A DNA stretch of 64,000 bases from Chloroflexota bacterium (GCA_026705605.1 JAPPAK010000001.1:806001-870000); one strand, 5' to 3'; counted from the stretch's first letter, positions 9,697 through 19,109 are shown. Program-made: numbers and translations. The notes: generated by a model from the sequence alone, not told the origin.

Positions 9697-10506
9697 CTAC
9701 CGCGCTATGCGCCGGAAGTACTCGCTGATGCGGGCGTGCAGCCCCGCCTCTGCCACCAGCAGCCCCCGCACGACCGGGCGCGGCTGGTTGAACTCGATGG
9801 GCTGCCCCACGACGTCGCTGAAGACCAGCCCCTTCGCCAGGCAGAGCGCCGCTCCCGCCGCAACGTCCCACTCCTGCCGCGCGTACCACGTCACCACCAC
9901 GTCCCCTCGCCCCGCCGCGACCAGCGCGAGCCGGTAGGCCACGCTCCCGACCCCTCGCGTGCGCGCCTGCCCCGGCAGCGGTGGCACCTCTCCCAGCATG
10001 TCCTCCCCCCGACTCACGAGCGCGAGGTAGTCCCCCTCCTGCTCGCCGTCGGGGACAGCCTCGGGCGCCGGGTCGGGGCAGACGGCTGCGTGCATCTCGT
10101 CCGTCGCGGGGTTGTACACGACCCCGAGCGCCGGCCGGCCCTTCACCACCAGCCCCACCGAGATCGCGTACTCGGAGTGCCCCTGCAGGTACTCCCGCGT
10201 CCCGTCGATCGGGTCGACCACCCACACCCGTTCCCGGTCGAGCCGTTCAGCTGTGTCGCGATGCTCCTCGCTCAGCCAGCCATAGTCGGGAAAGGCGCCG
10301 GTGAGGGCTTCGTGCAGGATCTCCGCCGCGTGGATGTCGGCCTCGGAGACGAGCTCGTAGCCACCCTTCCGCCCGTACCGCAACCCCTCCTCCCGCATGC
10401 GCGCGACCTCGCCGCCCGCACGACGCGCCGCCTCGATCGCCACCTCCAGTTCCTGCTCCAGCACCGCCCCACTGTGGGGGCGCTGCTCGCTCGGGGCAAT
10501 CTCCAA
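9697..10506 (-). CDS. CysQ-like 3'(2'),5'-bisphosphate nucleotidase / inositol monophosphatase family
   Basis: The 269-residue Li+-sensitive phosphatase has the metal-binding motifs WLSEEH (about residue 77), [10 protein letters not shown] (about 97) and WDVAAGAAL near residue 208. DPIDGTREY favours the CysQ/PAP phosphatase branch over inositol monophosphatase. Family role: hydrolysis of 3'-phosphoadenosine 5'-phosphate to AMP, which would complement the PAPS-making CysC at 54 kb. The start is probably TTG with little leader. Its upstream region overlaps the divergent promoter of the DUF255 gene. Confidence 0.8.
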   Translation of the reverse strand: MEIAPSEQRPHSGAVLEQELEVAIEAARRAGGEVARMREEGLRYGRKGGYELVSEADIHAAEILHEALTGAFPDYGWLSEEHRDTAERLDRERVWVVDPIDGTREYLQGHSEYAISVGLVVKGRPALGVVYNPATDEMHAAVCPDPAPEAVPDGEQEGDYLALVSRGEDMLGEVPPLPGQARTRGVGSVAYRLALVAAGRGDVVVTWYARQEWDVAAGAALCLAKGLVFSDVVGQPIEFNQPRPVVRGLLVAEAGLHARISEYFRRIAR

Positions 10507-10520
10507 AGGCGGCGCCCCCG

Positions 10521-10526
10521 TACACT
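10521..10526 (+). promoter_or_regulatory. -10-like TACACT, leaderless start of the DUF255 gene
   Basis: TACACT lies 7 nt before the ATG at 10534, and there is no ribosome binding site. On the other strand the overlapping TAGTGT could serve the divergent CysQ-like gene, so the same few bases may act in both directions. No good -35 was found. Confidence 0.45.
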
Positions 10527-10533
10527 ACCCCCG

Positions 10534-12612
10534 ATGCCAAACCGTCTTTCGGGCGAAACCAGCCCCTATCTCCTGCAGCACGCCGAGAACCCCGTCGACT
10601 GGTACCCCTGGGGCGACGAGGCCTTCGCGAAGGCCCGCGAGGAGGACAAGCCCGTCCTCCTCTCCGTTGGCTACAGCACCTGCCACTGGTGCCACGTGAT
10701 GGCCCACGAGTCCTTCGAGTCGCACGAGATCGCCGGCCTCATGAACGAGCACTTCGTCAACATCAAGGTCGATCGCGAGGAGCGCCCCGACATCGATGGC
10801 GTCTACATGACCGCCGTGCAGGCCCTCACCGGCCAGGGCGGCTGGCCCATGACCGTCTTCCTCACGCCCGACAAGAAGCCCTTCTTCGCCGGAACCTACT
10901 TCCCTCCCGACGACGCCCACGGCCGCCCCGGCTTCCCCCGCCTCCTCCAGACCATCAACGCCACCTGGGGCGAGCGCCGCGAGGACATCGTCAACTCGGC
11001 GGAGTCGATCAGCGACCAGCTCGCCGAAGCGTCCGGCCGCGCCGTTCCCGAAGAAGCGTTCGACCCCACCGTCGCGGCGAGCGCCGTCGAGGCGATGCTG
11101 CGTTCGGCGGATGAGGTCTGGGGGGGCTTTGGCCCCGCCCCCAAGTTCCCCGCCCCCGCCAACCTCGAATTCCTCCTCGGACGCGCCGCCCGCGCCGGCG
11201 AACCCGACGGGGCCGCCATCCGCACCATGCTCGAACGCACCCTCTGGGGCATGGCCAGCGGCGGCATGTACGACCAGATCGGCGGCGGCTTCGCGCGCTA
11301 CAGCGTCGATGTCCAGTGGCTGGTGCCCCACTTCGAGAAGATGCTGTACGACAACGCAGCGCTTGCCCGCGTCTACCTGCACGCCTTCCAGCTCTCCGGC
11401 GACCCCGCCCACGAACGTGTGGTCCGCGAGACCCTGACCTACCTCGAGCGCGAGATGCTCCATGAGGAAGGTGGCTTCTACAGCGCCCAGGATGCCGACA
11501 GCGAGGGCATCGAGGGCAAGTTCTTCCTCTGGACCACCGCCCAGATCGAGGGCCTTCTCGGCGAAGACGCCGAAGCCTTCAACCAGATCTTCGGCGTCAC
11601 GCCCGAGGGCAATTTCTACGACCCCCACAACCCAGAGCTCATCGGCCGCAACGTCCTCTCCCGCCGCACCGATCCCTTCCCCGCCGCCAACACCTCCCCC
11701 GAGCGCATCGAGGGCTGGCGGCGCACCCTCTTCGAAGCGCGCGCCGAGCGCATCCCCCCCCAGACCGACGACAAGGTGCTGACCTCGTGGAACGGCCTCG
11801 CGCTCGCCGTCTTCGCCGAGGCCGCCCGCGTCTTCGGCGACGCCCACCTCCGCGAGATCGCCGAGCGCAACGCCCGCTTCGTGCGCGAACGCATGTGGTC
11901 GAACGGCGCCCTCCTGCACACGTGCAAGGATGGCGTCGCCCGCATCGAGGGCATGCTCGAGGACTACGCCTACTACGGCCTCGGTCTCGTCGAGCTCTAC
12001 CAGCTCACGGGCGACCGCGAGCACCTCGACTGGGCGAACGAGCTCCTCGACGTGATCGTCGCCCGCTTCCACGACGATGAGGGCGGCGCCTTCTTCGAGA
12101 CGGCGGAAGGCGCGGAGGAGCTGCTCTTCCGCCAGAAGCCGCGCTTCGACCAGGCCACGCCCAGCGCCGGCGCCTCCACTGCCCAGCTTGCGCTCATGCT
12201 GCAGCGCTACGGACTCCGCACCGACGGTGAAGCCATCGCCCGCGAGGTTGTCGCCGGTGTCCAGGGGCTCATCCTCAACGCCGCTACTGGCTTCGGCGCG
12301 ACGCTCCAGGTCATCGACCTGCTCGCGTCCCCGTCGCGCGAGCTCGCCATCGTCGGCGCGCCGGAGGCGCGCGCGCCGTTCGAGCGCGCGGTGGCCGGTC
12401 GTTTCCTCCCCGGCCTCGCGCTGGCGCCCGCGGCCGAGCCCAACGGCATCCCCCTGCTCGAAGGCCGCGAATCCTCCGAGGGAAGCGCCACCGCCTGGCT
12501 CTGCGAGAACATGGCTTGTCAGCTACCAGCCGGGTCTCCCGACGAGCTGGCCCGCCAGCTCACCGAGACCTTCCCCGCCATCCCCGACCAGCCACCGGAG
12601 GCATCCCCATGA
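10534..12612 (+). CDS. DUF255 thioredoxin-domain protein (YyaL/SSP411 family)
   Basis: The 692-residue protein starts [20 protein letters not shown], the almost invariant N-terminus of the family. A thioredoxin-like domain follows, with the redox motif CHWCHVM near residue 50 and [12 protein letters not shown]; then a long alpha/alpha-barrel similar to glycosyl hydrolase and epimerase toroids ([15 protein letters not shown]-type repeats, [10 protein letters not shown]-like [16 protein letters not shown]). The human homologue is SPATA20, and no enzymatic role is established. An upstream in-frame extension was rejected because homology begins at this ATG. The stop overlaps the thioredoxin gene start (ATGA). 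Confidence 0.92.
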   Translation: MPNRLSGETSPYLLQHAENPVDWYPWGDEAFAKAREEDKPVLLSVGYSTCHWCHVMAHESFESHEIAGLMNEHFVNIKVDREERPDIDGVYMTAVQALTGQGGWPMTVFLTPDKKPFFAGTYFPPDDAHGRPGFPRLLQTINATWGERREDIVNSAESISDQLAEASGRAVPEEAFDPTVAASAVEAMLRSADEVWGGFGPAPKFPAPANLEFLLGRAARAGEPDGAAIRTMLERTLWGMASGGMYDQIGGGFARYSVDVQWLVPHFEKMLYDNAALARVYLHAFQLSGDPAHERVVRETLTYLEREMLHEEGGFYSAQDADSEGIEGKFFLWTTAQIEGLLGEDAEAFNQIFGVTPEGNFYDPHNPELIGRNVLSRRTDPFPAANTSPERIEGWRRTLFEARAERIPPQTDDKVLTSWNGLALAVFAEAARVFGDAHLREIAERNARFVRERMWSNGALLHTCKDGVARIEGMLEDYAYYGLGLVELYQLTGDREHLDWANELLDVIVARFHDDEGGAFFETAEGAEELLFRQKPRFDQATPSAGASTAQLALMLQRYGLRTDGEAIAREVVAGVQGLILNAATGFGATLQVIDLLASPSRELAIVGAPEARAPFERAVAGRFLPGLALAPAAEPNGIPLLEGRESSEGSATAWLCENMACQLPAGSPDELARQLTETFPAIPDQPPEASP

Positions 12613-13457
12613 CCGCTCCATCCCCCGTTCTCGAAGTCACCGACGAAACCTTCGCCGAGGCTGTCATCGAGGAATCGAAGAACCGACCTGTTGTCGTCGA
12701 CTTCTGGGCCGAGTGGTGCGGTCCCTGCCGCGTCCTCAGCCCGATCATCGAGGGCGTCGCCGCCGAGTTCGGCGAGGACGTCCTCCTCGCCAAGCTCGAT
12801 ACCGACCGCAATCCACTCACTTCGACCGCTCACGGCATCCAGGCCATCCCCTCCGTCAAGGCGTTCGTCGATGGCGAGGTCGCCAGCGAGTTCGCCGGCG
12901 CCCTCCCCGAGGAGCACGTCCGCGCCTTCTTCGCCCAGCTCGTGACCTCGCCTGCGGAGATGGCCGCCGCCGAGGCCGAGGAGCTCGCCGCCTCCGGCGA
13001 CCTCGCCGCCGCCGAGGCGCGGTACCGCGAGATGCTGGAAGAGGACGACGAGAATGCCGATGCCCTCACCGGCCTCGCTGCCATCCTGCTCGAGCGTGAC
13101 GACCGCGAGGGGGCCGAGGAATTGCTTGAGCGCGCCGGCAACGACCGCCGCGCCAAGGCCCTCCGCCACCACATCTTTCTCGCCGAGTTTTCCAGCAAGC
13201 ACGACCCCGCGGAGCTGGAGCAGGAAGCCCGCCTCGACCCCAAGGATCCCCGCGCCCGCTATCGCTGGGGCGTCATGCTCGCCGCCTTCGGGCGCTACGA
13301 AGAGGCCCTCGACGAGCTGCTCGAGTCCGTGCGCCTCGACAAGACCTTTGCCGGGGATGCCGCCCGCAAGGCCGTGCTCGCGGTCTTCGACATCCTCGGC
13401 CTGGAGAGCACGCTCGTGCGTGAATACCAGCGCCGCCTCACCCAGCTCCTCTTCTGA
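12609..13457 (+). CDS. Thioredoxin with C-terminal TPR region (YbbN/CnoX-like co-chaperone)
   Basis: 282 residues: a thioredoxin domain (1-110) with an intact WCGPC active site in [14 protein letters not shown] and the cis-proline loop [11 protein letters not shown], then a helical repeat region (120-282) rich in Ala/Glu with TPR-like periodicity ([34 protein letters not shown]). In E. coli YbbN/CnoX couples thioredoxin-fold redox protection with holdase activity. Unlike E. coli CnoX, which lacks the second cysteine, both cysteines are present here, so it is likely redox active. It is translationally coupled to the DUF255 protein. Confidence 0.88.
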   Translation: MTAPSPVLEVTDETFAEAVIEESKNRPVVVDFWAEWCGPCRVLSPIIEGVAAEFGEDVLLAKLDTDRNPLTSTAHGIQAIPSVKAFVDGEVASEFAGALPEEHVRAFFAQLVTSPAEMAAAEAEELAASGDLAAAEARYREMLEEDDENADALTGLAAILLERDDREGAEELLERAGNDRRAKALRHHIFLAEFSSKHDPAELEQEARLDPKDPRARYRWGVMLAAFGRYEEALDELLESVRLDKTFAGDAARKAVLAVFDILGLESTLVREYQRRLTQLLF

Positions 13458-13568
13458 ACCCCTCCCCGGAGCCACGCCAAATCCGTGTAATGCCATGCTG
13501 AAGGCTGGTCTATTGACGGCTCGCGTAGGAAGATGGGCGTTCGAAAATGGATGGAGAACCCCGAAATT

Positions 13569-14657
13569 ATGATCATCCACATGGTCGAGGGCGCCTCGGA
13601 TGAGCAGACCGAGCGGGTAATTGACCGCGTCGTCAGCGACTACGGTCTCCAGTGCCAGACCATGGTTGGCGCCGGAAGCATGGTCATCGGCGTCAAGGGC
13701 ATGGCCGGCATCATCGATGAGGGTCGGATTACCGAGCTTCCCGGCGTCGATCGCGTCATCCGCATCACCGAGAAGTACAAGGACGCCAGCCGCAACTTCC
13801 ACCACGAAGACACCATCGTCGACGTAAACGGCACGCTGGTCGGCGGCGGCAACCTCACAATCTTCGGTGGCCCCTGCGCCATCGAGACCGAGGACCAGGC
13901 CGTCGATTCCGCCATCATGTCCCGCGATGCCGGGGTCGATGTCCTCCGCGCCTTCGTCGACAAGTCCCGCACCAGCCCCTACGACTACCGCGGCCTCGAA
14001 ATTGCCCGTGGCCTCGACATCGTCAAGTCGATGAAGGCGGCCACGGGCCTCCCCGTCGTCTGTGAGCTCATCGACCTGCGCCACCTCGATGCATTCCTCG
14101 AGGCCGGTATCGATGTCATCCAGATCGGGGCCCGCAGCTCCCAGTACTCACCCCTCCTTGAAGAGCTCTCCCGCATCCGCACCCCGGTTGTCCTCAAGCA
14201 CGGCTTCGGCAACGACCTCAACGAGTGGCTCTGTGCCGCCGCCTACATCATGTCCGGCCTCGACCGGGCCGGGAACCACACCGGCGCCGGCAACCCCAAC
14301 GTCATCCTCTGCTACCGGGGCATCAGGTCGTTCGAGTCCGAGACGCGTTTCTCCGCCGACATCTCGATGATCCCGGTCGTGCGGAGCAAGTCGCACCTGC
14401 CCCTCATCGCCGACCCCTCCCACAGCTCCGGCGACCGCGCTCTTGTCGAGCGTGTCTCCTACGGTTTCGTGGCAGCTGGCGCGAATGGCCTCGAGTTCGA
14501 CATCCACTGCAACCCCGAGGAAGCCCTCTGCGACGGTCGCCAAGCCGTGCGTGAGGAAGCGGGCCGCATCGTCACCCACGCCCGCCAGATCCACGCGCTG
14601 CTCGCCGAGAGTGGTGTGGAGAGCGGCGTCGCGGCTACCGCCGGCGTCTCAAAGTAG
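13569..14657 (+). CDS. aroF: 3-deoxy-7-phosphoheptulonate (DAHP) synthase, type I-beta with N-terminal regulatory domain
   Basis: The 362-residue enzyme condenses phosphoenolpyruvate and erythrose 4-phosphate, the first step of the shikimate pathway. Residues 1-70 form a ferredoxin-like (ACT-like) regulatory domain as in Thermotoga DAHP synthase. The barrel begins at FGGPCAIETEDQ and shows DVLRAFVDKSRTSPYDYRG, IQIGARSSQ, PVVLKHGFG, LCYRGIRSFE and IADPSHSSGDR. The start MIIHMVEG matches the usual family N-terminus and is 10 nt after GGAGAA. ATGs at 13533 and 13551 would add 6-12 unconserved residues. Confidence 0.9.
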   Translation: MIIHMVEGASDEQTERVIDRVVSDYGLQCQTMVGAGSMVIGVKGMAGIIDEGRITELPGVDRVIRITEKYKDASRNFHHEDTIVDVNGTLVGGGNLTIFGGPCAIETEDQAVDSAIMSRDAGVDVLRAFVDKSRTSPYDYRGLEIARGLDIVKSMKAATGLPVVCELIDLRHLDAFLEAGIDVIQIGARSSQYSPLLEELSRIRTPVVLKHGFGNDLNEWLCAAAYIMSGLDRAGNHTGAGNPNVILCYRGIRSFESETRFSADISMIPVVRSKSHLPLIADPSHSSGDRALVERVSYGFVAAGANGLEFDIHCNPEEALCDGRQAVREEAGRIVTHARQIHALLAESGVESGVAATAGVSK

Positions 14658-14675
14658 CGAGATGGTCAACCGGCC

Positions 14676-15263
14676 ATGCTTCTGAAGCGTGAAACGCTTG
14701 AGGGCATCGCCGAGGGGCGCATCACCCTCGCCTTCCGCCGCTGGAAGCGCCCCACCGTGCGCGCTGGCGGCGAACTGCGCACCGCCGTCGGCGTCCTCGC
14801 CATCGACGCCGTCGATGCCATCTCCGAAAGCGACATAACAGAGGGCGACGCGCGCCGCGCCGGCTACCCCGCACGCGACGCCCTCCTCGCCGACCTGAAC
14901 CGCCGCCCCGACGGCGACCTCTACCGCGTCGCCGTCCGCCTCGCCGGCGACGACCCCCGCACCGCCCTCCGCGAGCAGGACACGCTCGACGGCGACGCCA
15001 TCGAGGCCATCGCCGCCCGGCTCGCCCGCTTCGACCGGTCCAGCCGCCACGGCCCCTGGACCGAGACCGTCCTGCGCCTCATCGAGACCTCGCCCGGCGT
15101 GCGCGCCCCCGACCTCGCCGCCTCCCTCGACCGCGAGACCCAGCCCTTCAAGCGGGATGTGCGCAAGCTCAAGGAGCTTGGTCTCACCGAGAGCCTGAAG
15201 GTGGGCTACCGCCTCTCGCCACGCGGACGCGCCTGGCTCGCCACCCGCCCCTCGGAGCGCTAG
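14676..15263 (+). CDS. ASCH-domain protein with C-terminal winged-helix-like region
   Basis: 195 residues. The start LLKRETLEGIAEGRITLAFR followed by WKRPTVRAGGELRTAVG is typical of the ASCH (PUA-like) fold, which binds RNA or nucleotides. Residues about 120-190 (VLRLIETSPGVRAPDLAA, KRDVRKLKELGLTESLKVG, YRLSPRGRAWL) look like a winged helix of the MarR/ArsR kind. This combination suggests a nucleic-acid-binding regulator or RNA-linked protein. It starts 18 nt after the aroF stop and is probably co-transcribed. No closer function is recognisable. Confidence 0.7.
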   Translation: MLLKRETLEGIAEGRITLAFRRWKRPTVRAGGELRTAVGVLAIDAVDAISESDITEGDARRAGYPARDALLADLNRRPDGDLYRVAVRLAGDDPRTALREQDTLDGDAIEAIAARLARFDRSSRHGPWTETVLRLIETSPGVRAPDLAASLDRETQPFKRDVRKLKELGLTESLKVGYRLSPRGRAWLATRPSER

Positions 15264-15266
15264 CCG

Positions 15267-15641
15267 TCACTCCTCCTCCACCGACAGGTCCCGCTCGACC
15301 TCCCCCCGCGCCAGCTTCCCCAGCTGTTCGGGCAGCTCGCGCGTCCCGAACCGCCACGCCACCGCCTCCTCGAACACCTCTGCCGTCTCGGTCGGGATCC
15401 CGCCCTCGCTGGCGAGGATCCACGCTCCCGCGAGCAAGCGGAGGTGGTACACCGCCGCGCCGCTGTACAGCTTCTCGTCCGCCGCCGCCGCCTCTGACGC
15501 AAGCTCCGCCGTGACCCGGTCCGCCAGCGCTTCCGCCGGCCCCGCTACCAGCGGGTCCGCGTCCACCGTCCGCCCGAACGACGTCATCAGCCGCCCGTAG
15601 TTCTCCTCCGTGATCAGCGGCCGCCGCCGGAAGAGTCGCAT
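15267..15641 (-). CDS. Conserved hypothetical protein, acidic helical
   Basis: 124 residues starting MRLFRRRPLITEENYGRL and ending in an acidic tail (ERDLSVEEE). The sequence is predicted helical, Ala/Glu-rich and without cysteines. No membrane segment, signal or family motif was recognised. The start is supported by a TATGAT hexamer 6 nt upstream on the minus strand, the leaderless arrangement. It converges with the ASCH gene (stops 3 nt apart) and is divergent from mobA. Confidence 0.65.
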   Translation of the reverse strand: MRLFRRRPLITEENYGRLMTSFGRTVDADPLVAGPAEALADRVTAELASEAAAADEKLYSGAAVYHLRLLAGAWILASEGGIPTETAEVFEEAVAWRFGTRELPEQLGKLARGEVERDLSVEEE

Positions 15642-15647
15642 CGCGCC

Positions 15648-15675
15648 ATCATAGCGAGCCCTGCTCGCGTACCCT
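15648..15675. promoter_or_regulatory. Divergent leaderless promoter pair (hypothetical gene / mobA)
   Basis: In the 40-nt gap between two divergent starts, TATGAT (minus strand, plus coordinates 15648-15653) lies 6 nt before the ATG at 15641. TACCCT (15670-15675) lies 6 nt before the mobA ATG at 15682. No ribosome binding site is visible for either gene. The two -10-like boxes are 16 nt apart, so RNA polymerases would compete for this interval. Confidence 0.5.
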
Positions 15676-15681
15676 GAGCCC

Positions 15682-16359
15682 ATGAGCAAGGGCGTCACCG
15701 GCATCATCGTCGCGGGCGGGTTGAGCCGTCGCTTCGGCTCCGACAAGGCCTCCGCCAGCCTCCGCGGTCGCCCCCTCCTCCAGTGGGTGCGCGATGCGCT
15801 CGCCCCTGCTGTCGACGAGATCGTAATCGTTACCGCCGCCGGCCAGACCCTTCCCCCGATGCACCCCGCCATCCCCGCGACCGTCGTCGAGGACCGCGAA
15901 CCTGAACGCGGCCCCCTCGCTGGCCTCGCGGCCGGGTTCGCGGTCGCCGCCTCGCCGGTCTGTTTCGCCGCGTCCTGTGACGCCCCGCTCCTGCGGACCC
16001 CGGTCGTCGAGCGCGTCATCGATGCCCTTGGCGCCCACGACGCCGCCCTGCCGGAGGTGGGAGGCTTCCAGCAGCCGCTCACGGCCGCCTACCGTCGCGA
16101 GCCCTGCCTTGCGGCTGCCGAAGCGGCCCTAGCCGGTGGTGGCAACAAGACCATCGATGCCTTCGCCGACCTCGACGTACTCGCCCTCGGGGAGGACCGG
16201 CTGACCCGTGCCGACCCCGACCTTCGCAGCTTCCGCAATGCCAACACGCCCGACGAGCTCGCCGCCATCGCTGCGCTGCTCGACTCCCCTCCTCCTGCCA
16301 CCGCCTCCCCCCGCCGCAAGCGCGCCCGGGCCCGCACGAAGAGCCGCCGCCGCCACTAA
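15682..16359 (+). CDS. mobA: Molybdenum cofactor guanylyltransferase MobA
   Basis: The 225-residue nucleotidyltransferase has the N-terminal GIIVAGGLSRRFGSDKA nucleotide-binding loop, VVEDREPERGPLAGLAAG, the metal-binding SCDAPLL and QQPLTAAYRR, and a C-terminal FRNANTPDEL. It attaches GMP to molybdopterin in bis-MGD cofactor synthesis. The last 25 residues form a very basic Arg/Lys tail (RRKRARARTKSRRRH) not usual for MobA, possibly an RNA- or membrane-contacting extension or simply GC-driven drift. No other molybdenum cofactor gene is nearby. Confidence 0.88.
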   Translation: MSKGVTGIIVAGGLSRRFGSDKASASLRGRPLLQWVRDALAPAVDEIVIVTAAGQTLPPMHPAIPATVVEDREPERGPLAGLAAGFAVAASPVCFAASCDAPLLRTPVVERVIDALGAHDAALPEVGGFQQPLTAAYRREPCLAAAEAALAGGGNKTIDAFADLDVLALGEDRLTRADPDLRSFRNANTPDELAAIAALLDSPPPATASPRRKRARARTKSRRRH

Positions 16360-16372
16360 GCCTCGCCCTGCG

Positions 16373-16378
16373 TACAAT
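16373..16378 (+). promoter_or_regulatory. Candidate -10 box TACAAT for the F420-dependent oxidoreductase gene
   Basis: TACAAT (5 of 6 consensus) lies 48 nt before the ATG at 16427, giving a leader of about 40 nt with an AAGGA element 12 nt from the start. No clear -35 was found. Confidence 0.4.
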
Positions 16379-16426
16379 TCTCGATTGGCGCCCCGCGACG
16401 GGGCCGATCGAAAGGACACGAAGGCA

Positions 16427-17503
16427 ATGAAGGTTGGAAGCGGATTCGGCGGTGGCTGGATCACCGATGCAGCAGAAGGCGCGAGGCGCGCCGAGGAACT
16501 CGGTTTCGACTTCGCCAACGTCGCGGAGACCGCCCACGACTCGATGCTCGCCGCCACCCTCGCGGCGAACGCCACGGAGCGGCTGGAGATTGCCACCTCC
16601 GTCACCATCGCGTTCCCCCGCGTCCCCATGATCCTCGCGATGCAGGCTTGGGACATTCAGCACCTGAGCAAGGGACGCTTCGCCCTCGGTCTCGGCAGCC
16701 AGGTGAAGGGCCACAACCAGCGCCGCTTCAGCGTGCCCTGGGTGCCGCCCGCACCTCGCATGAAGGACTACATCCGCACGCTCAAGGCCATCTGGAAGAC
16801 CTTCCAGACCGGCGAGAAGCCCGACCACGTCACCGAGCACTACCAGTTCACGCTGATCAACCCCAACTTCAACCCCGGTCCCATCGAGTACCCCGAGCCC
16901 AAGGTCATGCTCGCCTGCGTCGGCGCCGGCATGGCCCGCGCCGCCGGCGAGGTTGCCGACGGCGTCTACCCCCACGGTTTCATGACCGACAAGTACATGC
17001 GCGAGGTCGTGCTCCCCAACATCGCCATCGGCCTCCGCCGCTCCGGCCGCAAGTGGGAGGACATCGAGCTCTCCGGCGGCGGCTTCACCGTCTTCGGCGA
17101 GACCGAGTCCGAGATCGAACAGGGCCTTGAGGCGCTCCGCCAGCCAATTTCCTTCTACGGCTCCACCCGCAGCTACCACGATGTCTTCGAGATCCACGGC
17201 TGGAAGGACCTCGGCATGGAGCTCCACTCCCTCTCGCTCGCCGGCAAGTGGGACGAGATGCGCCGCGTCATTCCCGAGGACGTCCTCCGCGGGTTCGCCC
17301 AGACCTCGACCTACGACAATCTCCCGAACTTCATCCGCGAGCACCGGGAGTACGCCAGCCGCGTCGGCTTCGGGATGCGCACCGAGACGCCCGAGCAGCG
17401 TGAGCGCTTCGCCCACATCCTCGGCGAGATCCAGAAGGTGGAGGTGCCGCGCGTGCCCCGCGGGCTTGAGGACGCCATCCTCCAGAGCGCAGCCGCCTCC
17501 TGA
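16427..17503 (+). CDS. LLM-class F420-dependent oxidoreductase (TIGR03617-like)
   Basis: The 358-residue luciferase-like oxidoreductase starts MKVGSGFGGGWITDAAEGAR. Conserved stretches include TSVTIAFPRVPMILAMQAWD, LSKGRFALGLGSQVKGH and RFSVPW, which characterise the F420-dependent subgroup predicted under TIGR03617. Family reactions use reduced F420 or FMN; the substrate is unknown. A longer in-frame extension through mobA was rejected because the homology begins at this ATG. The nuclease-like gene follows after 10 nt on the same strand. Confidence 0.88.
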   Translation: MKVGSGFGGGWITDAAEGARRAEELGFDFANVAETAHDSMLAATLAANATERLEIATSVTIAFPRVPMILAMQAWDIQHLSKGRFALGLGSQVKGHNQRRFSVPWVPPAPRMKDYIRTLKAIWKTFQTGEKPDHVTEHYQFTLINPNFNPGPIEYPEPKVMLACVGAGMARAAGEVADGVYPHGFMTDKYMREVVLPNIAIGLRRSGRKWEDIELSGGGFTVFGETESEIEQGLEALRQPISFYGSTRSYHDVFEIHGWKDLGMELHSLSLAGKWDEMRRVIPEDVLRGFAQTSTYDNLPNFIREHREYASRVGFGMRTETPEQRERFAHILGEIQKVEVPRVPRGLEDAILQSAAAS

Positions 17504-17513
17504 GTCCGGGCCC

Positions 17514-18170
17514 GTGGCCGTCCCGCGCGAGGAGCCATACATCTTTGTCTCGCTCCTTGCGCGCTGGATCAGCGGCGAGCGCAGCTGCGAGTGGGCCTTC
17601 TGGTTCCAGTCCCACTGGAAGGACTTCGAGCGTGTCGAGAGCGACTTCAACTTCGCCGTCTGGGAAGTCGATCACACGAGGCTCCTGCGTGAGACGCACA
17701 AGGGGCTCAATGCCGACGGCTACCGCGTCAAGGTCGAGAACCAGAACTGGTTCCGCGCACGCCACGAGGGCTCGTCCGGCATCGTCATCGGCGGAAAGCC
17801 CGACCTTCTCGCCCTCCGGGACGACGACAACATCGTCCTTGATGTAAAGACCGGGAAGCCCCACGACTGGCACGCTCACCAGGTGCTGCTGCCCATGGCC
17901 CTCCTGCCCCGCTCGGACCTCGACGAGCACTGGGAGCGGCGCTTCCGTGGCCGCCTCATCTACGACGACGGGCTCGTCAAGGAACTCGACCGGCGGCAAG
18001 GCGAGGACGTGTACGAGCGGCTCCCCTACTTCCTCGACATCCTCGTCGGTCCCGAGGAGGAGGCGCTACGCATCCCCAGCTGGCAGGAGTGCCGCTACTG
18101 CCCCATCAGCAAGACCCACTGCCCCGACCGCATCGAATCCGACCCCGCCGGGGAGTGGGACGAGGGCTAG
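17514..18170 (+). CDS. Cas4/RecB-like PD-(D/E)XK nuclease with Fe-S-type cysteines
   Basis: 218 residues. The nuclease core is GGKPDLLAL (Asp97), then VLDVKTGK (Asp110, Lys112) and a glutamine in HAHQVLLPMA (Gln123), the D...DxK...Q order of the PD-(D/E)XK superfamily. Four cysteines frame the domain: Cys25 in GERSCEWAFW near the N-terminus and Cys193, Cys196, Cys203 in ECRYCPISKTHCPD. This one-plus-three layout coordinates a 4Fe-4S cluster in Cas4 and AddB. GTG is the only suitable start after the oxidoreductase stop. There are no cas1, cas2, CRISPR or rec genes nearby, so a DNA-repair-type or solo exonuclease role is inferred. Confidence 0.78.
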   Translation: MAVPREEPYIFVSLLARWISGERSCEWAFWFQSHWKDFERVESDFNFAVWEVDHTRLLRETHKGLNADGYRVKVENQNWFRARHEGSSGIVIGGKPDLLALRDDDNIVLDVKTGKPHDWHAHQVLLPMALLPRSDLDEHWERRFRGRLIYDDGLVKELDRRQGEDVYERLPYFLDILVGPEEEALRIPSWQECRYCPISKTHCPDRIESDPAGEWDEG

Positions 18171-18634
18171 AGCCGGCCCGGGTGCCCGGGGTGGTCGGCG
18201 GGAGTCGCCTCAACGCCCGGCGTGAAGCTCCCGATGCCCACCACCTCGCGACGAGCGAACAGCCACTCCCCGTCGACCTTCTCGACCTCGTCAACCCAGC
18301 GGCCCCAGTAGTGCATCTGCTCCATGCTGCCCTTGAGCCGGTGGAACGCGTACACGTACGACTGCGCCCGCGCCGTCGTCTCGCCGGTCAGCTCGATCTG
18401 CACGTTCGTCAGGTGATGGCTCGTCGCGTGGAACCCGGCCAGGATGCCCGTGAGCCGCTCCGCGATCGCTTCCCGGCCACGGGAGTCGCCCCAGTACACG
18501 CCGAGGCCGTCCGGGGCGAAGCACGCCGCCGCCCCCACCGGGTCGTTCGCGTCGATGCGGTCGGCGTACCGCACCATCAGCCGCGTGATGGCGTCGCGCT
18601 CCAGCAGGTCGCGCAGGGCGTCGGCGTCCGACAC
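18167..18634 (-). CDS. SnoaL-like (NTF2-fold) protein
   Basis: The 155-residue protein is of the SnoaL/NTF2-like fold: helical N-terminus LERDAITRLMVRYADRIDAND, then GVYWGDSRGREAIAERL, ATSHHLTNVQIELTGE and a sheet-rich C-terminus with MHYWGRWVDEVEKVDGEW. Members act as isomerases, dehydratases or binding proteins; the HH pair in SHHLTN is the usual catalytic region. GTG start one base after the stop of its upstream paralogue, so both are co-transcribed. Converges on the nuclease gene with a 4-nt stop overlap. Confidence 0.75.
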   Translation of the reverse strand: MSDADALRDLLERDAITRLMVRYADRIDANDPVGAAACFAPDGLGVYWGDSRGREAIAERLTGILAGFHATSHHLTNVQIELTGETTARAQSYVYAFHRLKGSMEQMHYWGRWVDEVEKVDGEWLFARREVVGIGSFTPGVEATPADHPGHPGRL

Positions 18635-18635
18635 G

Positions 18636-19109
18636 TCAGCTCGCCTCCCTCGGGCCGCGGTACTCCCGGTTCGGCCAGACGAAGTCGATGTACGTCCGCT
18701 CGATCTTCCACTGCCCGTCGACCTTGCGGTACACGTCGTCGTAGATGCCCATCAGCATCAGCGGATTTTGGTCGGCAGGGCCGCTCAGGGAGAGGTCCAG
18801 CAGGTACCAGCGAGCTTTTGCCGTCTCCGGGCCCGTGAGCTCGATCCACTCGTTCGTGTTCGCGTGCATAGCGCCCGTGAACTGGCCCGCGTCGCCGCTG
18901 AATTCTTCATAGCCGGCGCGGATGCGCTCCTTGCCGACCCAGTCGCCGCCGTAGTTCGGCCCGAATTCGCAGACCGCGTCGTCCGTGAACAGGTCCATGA
19001 GGCTGTCGATGTCGGCCATGTCGTAGTAGTGCGAGTAGAGGATTCGGACCCGCTTGATCGCCTCAATCTCGAGCAGTTCCTCTACGGTCACCGGGGCTGT
19101 CGATGCCAT
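18636..19109 (-). CDS. SnoaL-like (NTF2-fold) protein, paralogue
   Basis: The 157-residue SnoaL-type protein contains LEIEAIKRVRILYSHYYDM, DLFTDDAVCEFGPNYGG, TGAMHANTNEWIELTG and VDGQWKIERTYIDFVWPNRE. It aligns by pattern with the next gene but is diverged; where the paralogue has HH it reads MHANTN, retaining one histidine. The ATG is preceded by AAGGAGGCCCCGCA, a strong ribosome binding site. Tandem SnoaL pairs may form heterodimers. Substrate unknown. Confidence 0.75.
   Translation of the reverse strand: MASTAPVTVEELLEIEAIKRVRILYSHYYDMADIDSLMDLFTDDAVCEFGPNYGGDWVGKERIRAGYEEFSGDAGQFTGAMHANTNEWIELTGPETAKARWYLLDLSLSGPADQNPLMLMGIYDDVYRKVDGQWKIERTYIDFVWPNREYRGPREAS

Noticed and set aside
13533-13568. 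Longer N-terminus for the DAHP synthase
   Set aside because: The added residues are not conserved and the AGGA element is only 3 nt from that ATG; MIIHMVEG matches the family start.
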